A stretch of 23,783 nucleotides of DNA. Origin: CAZEAC01 sp964510065 (GTDB lineage: Bacteria; Bdellovibrionota_C; UBA2361; CAIXSY01). The notes beneath the pieces were generated by a model. That model made no database searches and was not told the origin of the DNA. It saw nothing but the letters and a program-made list of their open reading frames with translations. The stretch's first letter is position 1. Every line of letters starts with the position of its first letter. Made by a program: the position numbers and the translations under genes. Location: positions 1 to 23,783 of the forward strand of contig CAZEAC010000070.1 in NCBI GenBank assembly GCA_964510065.1. The letters are read 5' to 3'. Positions 15,171 to 22,808 of the stretch are shown piece after piece.

Positions 15171-16517
15171 ATGGCGCTTAATTTTATTGTCATTTTAGTT
15201 GTAAGCATAGTTTTTCTCTTTTTTGTTCTTAGCTTTATCTTCACCAAAGTCTATGTACGCTGCCCATCAAATCAGGTGCTGGCGGTCCAGGGTCTTGTAA
15301 AGGGTGGTCGCACGGTCTCCTGCTTCCATGGTGGCGCGCACCTTGTGGTGCCGCTCCTGCAAGAAGCGCGGTTTATCGACCTCACACCAATTACGTTGAA
15401 CATCCCACTGAAGGGGGCGCTCTCACTTCAAAATATCAGAGTCAATGTACCAAGTACGTTTACTATCGCCGTCGACACAAATCCAGACGCAATGACCAAT
15501 GCCGCGGTTCGGCTCCTCGATCTAAACAAGTCCGATATCGAAATGATGGCCACAGAAATCATCTTGGGACAGCTTCGATTAACAATAGCTTCTCTGACTA
15601 TCGAAGAGATCAACCAGGATCGCGAGCGGTTCCTGGAAGCAATCCGAAAGAATATCCAGCCGGAACTTCAAAAGATTGGACTAACTCTACTTAACGTTAA
15701 CATCACCGACATCACCGACGAGTCGGGCTACATCGACAGTATCGGCAAAAAAGCAGCCTCAACCGCCATTAACCAGGCCAAAATCGATGTCGCCGAACAA
15801 ACTAAGAAAGGTGACATTGGTTCCGCCGAAGCGGAGAAAGAACGCCGCATTCAGGTGGCGGCGCTCCACGCGCAGGCGGTCAAGGGTGAAAACGAGGCCA
15901 AAGCCTCGGTCGCGGATTATGACGCCACTCTCAATGAGAAACAGGCCGAAGCAAACCGTCGCGGAACCGTCGCGCAGCAGGTAGCAGAAGCTGAGATTCA
16001 AAAAGCCAAGGCACAGGCCGAGGAACGTAGACTCGAAGCCGAGGAAGTGGTGCCGAGAAACATCGACAAACGAAAGATTGTAATCGATGCCGAAGCGGAA
16101 GCTGAAAAACGCCGTACCGAAGCGAAGGGTCAAGCAGATGCGATCCTCTCCATACAAACCGCCGAAGCCGCCGGTATCCAAAAGATACTCGACGCTAAAT
16201 CGAACGGATATCGAGGACTTGTCGGCGCCTGCAAAGACAACTCACGCGACGCCGCCACCATGCTTCTTGTTGAGAAACTCGAAGAGGTGGTGAAACTCCA
16301 AGTCGAAGCAATAAGCAACATTAAGATTGATAAAATCACTGTCTGGGATGGTGGTAATGGCGATGGCAATACTGCAACGGCAAACTTCATGAGCAGCATG
16401 ATTAAGTCACTGCCGCCACTTCACGAAGTTGCCGAGATGGCCGGAGTCGACCTTCCAAACTACCTCGGACAGGTAAAGACACCCACAGCAAACAAGCCTT
16501 CAAGCAAAGTCGAATAA
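15171..16517 (+). CDS. Flotillin (SPFH/band 7 scaffold protein)
   Basis: 448 residues. A single membrane anchor (5-27) is followed by an SPFH/band 7 domain (about 30-195) and a long Ala/Glu/Lys-rich coiled coil (about 195-345) with the EAEKERR and QAEERRLEAEE heptads typical of flotillins. The C-terminal region (345-448) mediates oligomerisation in the family. Flotillins form membrane microdomains that organise signalling, secretion and fluidity. The similarity is to the YqiK/FloT type. It is translated from a GAGGAAA ribosome site and clearly co-transcribed with the NfeD-like gene. The downstream TelA-like and AAA+ genes probably act at the same membrane domain. Confidence 0.92.
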   Translation: MALNFIVILVVSIVFLFFVLSFIFTKVYVRCPSNQVLAVQGLVKGGRTVSCFHGGAHLVVPLLQEARFIDLTPITLNIPLKGALSLQNIRVNVPSTFTIAVDTNPDAMTNAAVRLLDLNKSDIEMMATEIILGQLRLTIASLTIEEINQDRERFLEAIRKNIQPELQKIGLTLLNVNITDITDESGYIDSIGKKAASTAINQAKIDVAEQTKKGDIGSAEAEKERRIQVAALHAQAVKGENEAKASVADYDATLNEKQAEANRRGTVAQQVAEAEIQKAKAQAEERRLEAEEVVPRNIDKRKIVIDAEAEAEKRRTEAKGQADAILSIQTAEAAGIQKILDAKSNGYRGLVGACKDNSRDAATMLLVEKLEEVVKLQVEAISNIKIDKITVWDGGNGDGNTATANFMSSMIKSLPPLHEVAEMAGVDLPNYLGQVKTPTANKPSSKVE

Positions 16518-16544
16518 CGACGCGACTCGACCTCTCTGAAGCGT

Positions 16545-16587
16545 CAGATGTCGTAGAACATTCATTACAAAGAGGCCCTACGATCTG
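16545..16587 (+). other. Hairpin in the flotillin operon gap
   Basis: CAGA-TG-TCGTAG (16545-16556) pairs with CTACGATCTG (16578-16587), ten base pairs with a two-base bulge and a 21-base loop. No T-run follows, so it is not a standard terminator. It could be a processing or attenuation element between the flotillin gene and the next gene. Confidence 0.35.
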
Positions 16588-16643
16588 AACTAACTCCACG
16601 CCAAGTTCCTAAACATTGCAAGCTGTTTTTGTCGGACCTTTTC

Positions 16644-16650
16644 GAGGAGG
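16644..16650 (+). promoter_or_regulatory. Ribosome binding site deciding the start at 16655
   Basis: GAGGAGG sits four bases before ATG 16655. An in-frame TTG at 16616 lacks a ribosome site and is rejected as the start. Confidence 0.7.
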
Positions 16651-16654
16651 ATTC

Positions 16655-17185
16655 ATGCTCACCAAGAGCCTCATACACAATGAGACGCAAAATCCCCAGG
16701 CGATCGCCGAAACGCTGCTGACACTCATTCAAAAACAGTCCGACGCCAAAGTCATACAGAAGATGGGCGTCAGTAGTGGTTTTGTTGCCGATTACCTATC
16801 CAAAGTTAGCACTCAAATTGACCGTCTCGAAGAGGCAAGCTCACGCATTCTCAATAGAACCTTTCGCGAGAGCCTTACTCAGCTCATCAGCACGCTTCGA
16901 AGCGTCGTCAACAACGTCCGTCGCGACAACAACGACATCCACGAGGAGATCTCGCTTGACACAGTGGTCAAAGAGATCGCCGACGCAGTGGCTTGGTATG
17001 CCTCGACAATAAGCTATCCGCGCACACGCTTACACCAGGCCGAGAGGCTCCGCACAGTCGAAAAAGAGATCGGTGAAGTGCGAGTCCCATGGGCCGCCGC
17101 GTTGCTCCAGAGAATGCTTTCAAACGATCGCGCAAGTCCCGTTGATAGGCTTGCGCTTTCGTCAGTCTATTTTAAATCACCGTAA
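16655..17185 (+). CDS. Helical protein of unknown function in flotillin operon
   Basis: 176 residues from ATG 16655 with a near-perfect ribosome site. It is predicted to be almost wholly alpha-helical, with charged amphipathic stretches at about 45-95 and 100-160, and has no signal peptide, membrane segment or cysteine motif. I do not recognise the family. It ends 18 bases before the TelA-like gene, so the two are likely translated together. Given the TelA/flotillin/AAA+ context it may be a dedicated partner of one of these proteins; nothing in the sequence itself shows this. Confidence 0.7.
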   Translation: MLTKSLIHNETQNPQAIAETLLTLIQKQSDAKVIQKMGVSSGFVADYLSKVSTQIDRLEEASSRILNRTFRESLTQLISTLRSVVNNVRRDNNDIHEEISLDTVVKEIADAVAWYASTISYPRTRLHQAERLRTVEKEIGEVRVPWAAALLQRMLSNDRASPVDRLALSSVYFKSP

Positions 17186-17203
17186 CTTTTAGGGAGAGAA
17201 TGT

Positions 17204-18460
17204 ATGAATGCACAGGCAATTGCTACAGAAACAAAAAAAAGCACTGTCGCTGCGCCATCCGGGCCAGCGCACGAAGATCTTTATGCTCTGCCAAGCGAAG
17301 ACGAGATGAAAGGCGATATCTCGTACACAACCGTGCGCAACCTCGGGAAGAAAGAGCTCGAATCCGCAATTAAAGCGGCAAGAGCAATCGATCTGACCGA
17401 CATAACGCAGATTTCAACAATTGGTCTTACTGAAGGACGTGCCGCAGTGACTATGTCCGAGCGTACAGCATCGTATGCCCGTGAGAGCGATTTTGCAGTA
17501 TTGCAAGATAAAGTGCTTGAAATTACAAATCTCATGCAGGAGCTTAATCTAGGCGATCTCAAGCCACGGTGGACCGACCGCTGCCTTCCCAAACGGCTCG
17601 CTAACCGGGTGAATGCTCTCCTCGAGCGTTATGACAGCATTAAAGACAGTGTCGAAGTGAGTATCAAGGCACTATCGGACGAGAAGATAAAGCTCGCGCA
17701 ATACCGCCTTGCACTGGTTCAAGATATCGACATCAATATCGAGATCCTAAAAGCTTTTGACATTGACATCGCACAGCTAGAACTTGTCAGAAAAGCCCAT
17801 GAGCGTTTGGTCCAGAGATTCTTGGCCTCTTCCGAGGGCAAGAATGACGAAAAGACCACCATGCAACTTAAGAAGTTCGAACAAGACCGGGCGCTTCTCG
17901 AAGGACAGATGAACTACCTGGTATCTGCACGCGCCAATCAGTACAACGCGATCAACTACCAACGCGACCTCGAGTCGACCTACAACGTTAACATCCAGGC
18001 TGCGGAGAATCAGGTCAACATCGCGCGCCAGGCGTGGAGCAATACTGTCTCAATCCTGACTCACACATCGCGGCAGAAAAACGCCAACAAAGGTATCAAT
18101 GCGATGCGCGACTTCGTCAGCAAGACTCTCGAGGAATGTGGGAAGGCGACAGTCGAAACGGCGGTCAATACGATGCAGATTCTCAACCAAGGCGTCGTCG
18201 ATGTCGAGGTAGTCAAGCAATCGATAGCAAACATGGAAGAAGCAGCGACCAAATGCCTCGAAGGCTTCAAGAGCGCGCAGGTCCTGCTTCCGCAAATCAA
18301 TCGCGAGATTATGGATCGTGCACGACAGGCAAACGAGAGAATCGCGGCGCTGGCCCGTGGACAGCATGCCCAGGGAGCAGGCAAGGCCGATCTCTCAAAG
18401 GCTGCATTTAATCCCGGCACAAAGATGAGTATTGAGGAGCTCGCGGCAGCGGCGCAGTAA
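17204..18460 (+). CDS. TelA-like (toxic anion resistance family) protein
   Basis: 418 residues, predominantly helical and without membrane segments. A disordered N-terminus (1-50) is followed by segments that resemble the TelA/KlaA family: an N-terminal ITQISTIGLTEGRAAV region (68-82), a helix with LQDKVLEITNLMQELN (100-115), an ERYDSIKDSVEVSI helix (141-154) and a long C-terminal coiled coil (about 215-390) containing the VNIARQAWSNTVS stretch. TelA proteins are linked to tellurite, colicin and antibiotic tolerance, but their biochemistry is poorly known. The match was made by eye and is moderate. It lies in the operon between the helical protein and the pentapeptide/AAA+ gene; GGGAGA precedes the ATG. 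Confidence 0.55.
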   Translation: MNAQAIATETKKSTVAAPSGPAHEDLYALPSEDEMKGDISYTTVRNLGKKELESAIKAARAIDLTDITQISTIGLTEGRAAVTMSERTASYARESDFAVLQDKVLEITNLMQELNLGDLKPRWTDRCLPKRLANRVNALLERYDSIKDSVEVSIKALSDEKIKLAQYRLALVQDIDINIEILKAFDIDIAQLELVRKAHERLVQRFLASSEGKNDEKTTMQLKKFEQDRALLEGQMNYLVSARANQYNAINYQRDLESTYNVNIQAAENQVNIARQAWSNTVSILTHTSRQKNANKGINAMRDFVSKTLEECGKATVETAVNTMQILNQGVVDVEVVKQSIANMEEAATKCLEGFKSAQVLLPQINREIMDRARQANERIAALARGQHAQGAGKADLSKAAFNPGTKMSIEELAAAAQ

Positions 18461-18517
18461 CTCAATTCATCAGCGAGGGAACTGAGAGGAATATTTTTCG
18501 CCGGGGGCGGGGAGATT

Positions 18518-20677
18518 ATGAATCTACGTGGCGCACTAGAAGGAATTTTGGGCACTGACAGAGTTGATGAACTTGAAAAAGATTTTGATCTTGCCGCTCA
18601 CAATGAGGATCAAACTTCCCCAGTAACGCCCAAAACAGAAGCACAACTAAACTGGAAACGGGCAACGCTGTCGCTTCATGAAAAAAACGAAACTCTCAGA
18701 CGCTTAGGCAAAGTCCCCAGCGGTCCCACCGCGGCAGCAGTCGCCGAGCTCCCACAAGATCAGGCTGCCACGGAAGAAGCGCAACGAGAGCTTGATCCGA
18801 GTTCCGGACCGACTAAACGTGAGAGTATAAACAAAGCTGCGGCAAGGTTAGAAACTAAGCTACCCCTCATTACCGCGAGCGAGGAGCTGCTTAAGCTCCT
18901 AAAAGATGGAAAAGTTGACGAGTTCAATGCCACCCGCCCGGCCGGAAGACTCGATCTGCGTGGAATTAGCCTCGTAAAGCGCAATCTCGAAGCAGTAGAT
19001 CTCCGCTTTTGCGAACTTCAAGGTGCCGATCTTCGCGGAGCAGATTTAAGCAGGGCCCTGCTACAGCATGCCGATCTATCGCGCGCGGATATGGAGGGTA
19101 CTTTGCTTACGGGGTGCAAGGCCTACGCCGCCAAGTTTGTGCATGCAAGTCTCAAGGAGGTCAAGGGTGCCCAAGGCGCGGAATTTCAAGATTGTGATTT
19201 CAGCTACGCCGAAATGCAAAACGGGCGCTTCGACGCCGCACTCTTTACTGATGCAAAATTAGGGCTTACCCGTCTCGATCACGCTCGTTTCAGAGGATGT
19301 CGCATGACGCGGGCGTGCTTCCCTCAAGCGAACCTCAGCCACGCAAACTTCGAGGGAGCACTGCTCGATAATGCGCGATTCTTTTATGCCCGCGGCAAGG
19401 ACGTAATCTTTAAAGACGCTATTTTGCTCTCCGCCAATATGACGGGTGCTGAGTATACAAGCTCTAATCAGCAAACACATGACAAGAAAAAGACGTTTCG
19501 CACCACCTTCGAAGGTGCCTGGACACAAGGGCTCATTCACGGCGCTTCGATAAGCGAGGGGTGGCTCGCCGAAAGCCACCGTAGCGGATTACCACCTGAA
19601 GGACTCATACCGAAGGAAAGCGCGGCTGATAAAGGCAAAGTACCAATTGATGGCCTCCCTGGGACCGATCAGGTGCTTTTTAACGCGGCAATGGCCGAGC
19701 TAAATGAGCTTGTCGGTCTTAAGAAGTTTAAAGCAATGGTGCCCGAACTATTAAGTCACATAAAGGTATCGCTCGCGCGCGAACAGCTTGCGCTTCCGGC
19801 ATTCTCGCGAAAGCTGCATTATGTAATGACAGGCCCCCCAGGAGTCGGAAAGACAACGTGCGCGCGGATACTCGGCAAACTATTTACCTCTCTTGGCTTA
19901 CTTGCCGAGGGGCACATCATAGAAACAGACAAGAGCGGCTTTATCGCTGGGTTCGCTGGCCAAACACTTGGCCAGACTAACGACCTCATAAACGATGCGC
20001 TCGGCGGAACTCTTATAGCCGATGAAATATACGCGATGACTGACACCCAAAACGATGATTATGCCAAAGACGCGCTTGCGGTGCTGGTCAAGCGACTGTG
20101 GGACGATCGCGACAAGTTCAGCGCATTCTTTCTTGGCTACCCGGCGAAGATGGCCAAATTCATCGAGGCAAATCCCGGATTCTATCGGCGCATGGCTGGC
20201 ATTATCACTTTTGAGCCATACAGCTACGGCGAGCTTGCCGAGATCATGAAGAGGAAAATGGACAAGCTTACGCTGCGCTACACGCCAGAGCTTTTAGGCT
20301 ACGCAAGTGTCGCGTTGGCAATGAACAAAGAGCTCAGCCAGGAAAAATTCGGCAACGCCGGTACAGTTGAAAATCTGGTCGAAGATCTGACCAAGCGTAT
20401 GTCCACGCGCATTGTCCGCAACAATCTTCTTAGAGATAAAGAGGCGCTGACGAAGACCTCAATGGAGGATCTGCCCACCGAGCTTTACGCAGGGCTTGCG
20501 GTGTCTGAACTCCCCGCGCTCGCGGAGTTGACTTTTATCGGCAGCGACGGAAAAACAGTTCACGGAAATGAACTCACGCTGGATGGCGAGTTTGCAACGC
20601 TAAGTCCAGAGTCCGAACTGCGGCTTAAGCAGCTCGTGCACGAACGAAAGCTGGAACTCATCAACACTGACTACTAG
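18518..20677 (+). CDS. Pentapeptide-repeat / CbxX-type AAA+ ATPase fusion
   Basis: 719 residues. Residues 1-140 are charged and probably flexible. Pentapeptide repeats fill about 145-312 (A[DN]LxxA motifs such as ADLRGADLSRA), forming a right-handed beta-helix. A CbxX/CfxQ/SpoVK-type AAA+ domain (about 380-640) follows, with Walker A GPPGVGKT (439-446), Walker B ending LIADE (499-503), the GYPAKM...NPGFYRRM block (540-559) and FGNAG (611-615). The C-terminal 80 residues are unassigned. CbxX-type ATPases remodel other proteins (Rubisco activase CbbX, EccA); the beta-helix likely binds a target. GGGGAG precedes the ATG. The TAG stop is part of the CTAG flanking the repeat element at 20678. It is the last gene of the operon. 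Confidence 0.88.
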   Translation: MNLRGALEGILGTDRVDELEKDFDLAAHNEDQTSPVTPKTEAQLNWKRATLSLHEKNETLRRLGKVPSGPTAAAVAELPQDQAATEEAQRELDPSSGPTKRESINKAAARLETKLPLITASEELLKLLKDGKVDEFNATRPAGRLDLRGISLVKRNLEAVDLRFCELQGADLRGADLSRALLQHADLSRADMEGTLLTGCKAYAAKFVHASLKEVKGAQGAEFQDCDFSYAEMQNGRFDAALFTDAKLGLTRLDHARFRGCRMTRACFPQANLSHANFEGALLDNARFFYARGKDVIFKDAILLSANMTGAEYTSSNQQTHDKKKTFRTTFEGAWTQGLIHGASISEGWLAESHRSGLPPEGLIPKESAADKGKVPIDGLPGTDQVLFNAAMAELNELVGLKKFKAMVPELLSHIKVSLAREQLALPAFSRKLHYVMTGPPGVGKTTCARILGKLFTSLGLLAEGHIIETDKSGFIAGFAGQTLGQTNDLINDALGGTLIADEIYAMTDTQNDDYAKDALAVLVKRLWDDRDKFSAFFLGYPAKMAKFIEANPGFYRRMAGIITFEPYSYGELAEIMKRKMDKLTLRYTPELLGYASVALAMNKELSQEKFGNAGTVENLVEDLTKRMSTRIVRNNLLRDKEALTKTSMEDLPTELYAGLAVSELPALAELTFIGSDGKTVHGNELTLDGEFATLSPESELRLKQLVHERKLELINTDY

Positions 20678-20823
20678 TACACTGTAAACGAAGTTTTCTG
20701 ACTCTTTTCATCTCTGTGCTCTTCGTGCCTCTGTGGTTTTTTGAAAGCAAAATAAACCACAGAGGCACAGGGAACACCGAGTTAGAACCGAGAGCAAGGA
20801 TAAGTTATTTCGTTTACAGTGCA
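20678..20823. repeat. Complete MITE-like element with terminal inverted repeats, copy 2
   Basis: 146 bases. The ends are inverted repeats, TACACTGTAAACGAA (20678-20692) and its partner TTCGTTTACAGTGCA (20809-20823), one mismatch. Both sides are flanked by CTAG (20674-20677 and 20824-20827), which could be a four-base target duplication of the YTAR type made by IS5-group transposases. The centre carries the CTCTGTGGTTT/AAACCACAGAG palindrome. No coding capacity, so it would be moved in trans. It separates the AAA+ fusion gene from the convergent polyketide synthase and overlaps the latter's last codons. Confidence 0.8.
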
Positions 20824-21890
20824 CTAGAGGAGCTATCGCGGAAGAGCATCAGCTCCACGCTCAAACCGGGCCCAATCCCAACGAGCAATCCATAGCTGTC
20901 TGACTTTGCGGCTCTATCACGAAGATATGCTTCAAGCACGTACAGTATCGAAGCTGACGACATGTTGCCAAAATCTTCGAGCACCTCCCAAGACCAGGCC
21001 GTTTGAGAACGATTTAAGCTAAAATCTTTTTCGAGCGCCTGTAAGATCTTCGCACCGCCCGGATGAAAAAGCCAATGCGCGACCTGATCCGTTGTAAGGC
21101 CGTTATCCGCCAAAAACCCATGGATTAGCTCTGGTGCTACCTTTGATAATCGGCTCGGCAGATCACGATCAAGCCGAAGATGCATGCCATCATCTCGAAT
21201 GTCGTACCCCATCAGATGCTCCGTCTCGGGAATAAGAAGAGATTTCGAGGCCAAAAGCTGCAATCCACTCCCCGCGGGTTCGATAACAGCACATGCAGCA
21301 CCGTCGCCAAAAAGCGCAGACCCCAAAAGGTTTCCAGACGAAATGTCTTCGGCGTGATAAAGTAATGAGCAAAGCTCCACAGAGAGAAGGGCGACGCGCT
21401 TGCCGTTGGCCGCGAGCTCCCGTGCAAAAGCAAGTCCCGAAGCTCCTCCCGCGCATCCGTACTGAAAGAAAGGGTAACGTCGTATTGTCGGCGCCAAACC
21501 TGCCTGTGCGATAATACGCACGTCAAGAGAAGGAATCGCCGGAACGCTGCATGAAGTATAAATCAAGCCATCAAGCTCTGCGCGCGGAATTCCAGATCCA
21601 GTCAAAGCCTTCTGCAATGCCCGCGTACCAAGTTCAGCTCCAACTTCCAAGAATATTCGTGCACGTTCTTCCGAGCCACCAAGTGACAAAACCTTTTCCA
21701 ATGGGATCGCAAACGAGCGCTTTGAGATCTTGGAATGCTTAACAAAATACTGAAATCGGTCACGCTCGTCTGGCTTTGAAGAAAGCCAGCGCTCCGCGCC
21801 TGAGATAATCTCGTCAGACGAATAGAAATAATTCGCACTCACGGATGAAACCGTTGAGAGTATTGGGAGTAGCGGCACTTGTATTGTCAA
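20814..21890 (-). CDS. Type III polyketide synthase (chalcone synthase family)
   Basis: 358 residues, normal for bacterial type III synthases. It has the Cys-His-Asn catalytic triad: Cys146 in QYGCAGG, His276 in FHPGGAK and Asn309 in GNMSSAS. The C-terminal GIGPGLSVELMLF strand (338-350) is also typical. Such enzymes extend acyl-CoA starters with malonyl-CoA; alkylpyrones or alkylresorcinols are the likely products given the membrane-methyltransferase neighbour. The TTG start overlaps the TGA stop of the upstream YceI gene, giving translational coupling; a GTG four codons later (21878-21876) is an alternative. The last three codons, including the TAA, lie in or next to the terminal repeat of the inserted element. 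Confidence 0.9.
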   Translation of the reverse strand: MTIQVPLLPILSTVSSVSANYFYSSDEIISGAERWLSSKPDERDRFQYFVKHSKISKRSFAIPLEKVLSLGGSEERARIFLEVGAELGTRALQKALTGSGIPRAELDGLIYTSCSVPAIPSLDVRIIAQAGLAPTIRRYPFFQYGCAGGASGLAFARELAANGKRVALLSVELCSLLYHAEDISSGNLLGSALFGDGAACAVIEPAGSGLQLLASKSLLIPETEHLMGYDIRDDGMHLRLDRDLPSRLSKVAPELIHGFLADNGLTTDQVAHWLFHPGGAKILQALEKDFSLNRSQTAWSWEVLEDFGNMSSASILYVLEAYLRDRAAKSDSYGLLVGIGPGLSVELMLFRDSSSSAL

Positions 21891-22552
21891 TAGGCACCCG
21901 TGCCCTGGGCCGGGATTAAAATCTCGAATGCAATATGGACCGTCCGATCCAGCTTTGCGATAAATATCGAGGGATCACGCACATTAAATGCGTCCCATAA
22001 AAGATCAACTTCCCCTTTCGCTTGATACACACCATTGCCGGACTTGGCGCCGTCGAACATGACCTCAAAGGGAAGCGAAAGCTCTCGCACGGTTCCATTT
22101 ATACTAATCGTACCTGTGAGTGACGATGCACATCGACCTTCGGCTATAACATTTTCAATTTCGCAACCCGGCCCCATTGTTTTCATTTCGACTTCCACCC
22201 GCGGATTGGTGTCAGCTCCCATGACGTCTCGCATTTTCTTGTCGCGGCTCGCGTTATCAGTATCAAACTTTGCCACGGGCAATTTTAGCTCAACATGAAT
22301 ACTTCGCGGGTCACTTTTGTCTTGGAGCTCTATTTTTCCACTAATATTCTTGGTAGTTCCGTGCACCATATGCCAGGTCGAGTCGACCTTAAACGTCACC
22401 TTGGTATTTTCGTCATTTAATACAAGCGGCAACTTCCAAGGGAGCGATGCAGCGGAATTCGTATCAGCAAGAGCTACCCGCGCCCCGCCTACCAAGGGAA
22501 GCCCAAATATCAACAATAGTATAAGACCATGCAAAAACTTGCGGCATTTCAT
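21887..22552 (-). CDS. YceI-family exported lipid-binding protein
   Basis: 221 residues. A Sec signal peptide (basic start, hydrophobic 8-22, likely cut after ALA at 27-29) precedes a YceI lipocalin-like beta-barrel (about 45-215) with the family pattern VTFKVDSTWHMVHGTTKNISG and FDTDNASRDKKMRDVM. YceI proteins are periplasmic and bind isoprenoid or other long-chain amphiphiles. It overlaps the type III polyketide synthase start in one transcript, so it plausibly carries that enzyme's lipid-like product or a precursor; this link is inference. Two cysteines (Cys129 and Cys141 region) could form a disulfide. Upstream lies a copy of the palindromic repeat. Confidence 0.85.
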   Translation of the reverse strand: MKCRKFLHGLILLLIFGLPLVGGARVALADTNSAASLPWKLPLVLNDENTKVTFKVDSTWHMVHGTTKNISGKIELQDKSDPRSIHVELKLPVAKFDTDNASRDKKMRDVMGADTNPRVEVEMKTMGPGCEIENVIAEGRCASSLTGTISINGTVRELSLPFEVMFDGAKSGNGVYQAKGEVDLLWDAFNVRDPSIFIAKLDRTVHIAFEILIPAQGTGAY

Positions 22553-22603
22553 ACCGATAGCCTACCTAAAGCTTACCCTACACACCAGAGCTTGGAAATA
22601 ACT

Positions 22604-22695
22604 CTGTGCTCTCTGTGGTTTATTTTACTTTCAAAAACCACAGAGACACGGAGAACACAGAACTAGGAATTGAGAGTATTTCGGTTACAGTTATA
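22604..22695. repeat. Dispersed MITE-like palindromic repeat, copy 3
   Basis: The inner palindrome arms are 22611-22621 and 22635-22645. The right flank aligns, with changes and a small deletion, to the right flank of the complete element and ends TTCGGTTACAGTTATA followed by CTAG (22696-22699). The left terminus is not recognisable. It lies between the divergent YceI/polyketide synthase operon and the methyltransferase gene. Confidence 0.7.
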
Positions 22696-22796
22696 CTAGC
22701 CCTGTCCGACTTCAATAAGTTTTACCTTCGCCATACTTGAGTTGAAAGCTCAAGTAACGATTGATTTTGTGAATTTTTCTTTGATGTTGATCGTCT

Positions 22797-22802
22797 TATA
22801 AT
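22797..22802 (+). promoter_or_regulatory. -10 box abutting the methyltransferase start
   Basis: A perfect TATAAT ends six bases before the GTG at 22809, so transcription should begin at or next to the start codon and the mRNA would be leaderless. The -35 is poor. Confidence 0.45.
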
Positions 22803-22808
22803 TTCTAC

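Noticed and set aside
18061..18555. 164-codon open frame opposite the TelA-like gene
   Set aside because: Antisense shadow; composition dominated by Ala/Ser from the complementary strand.
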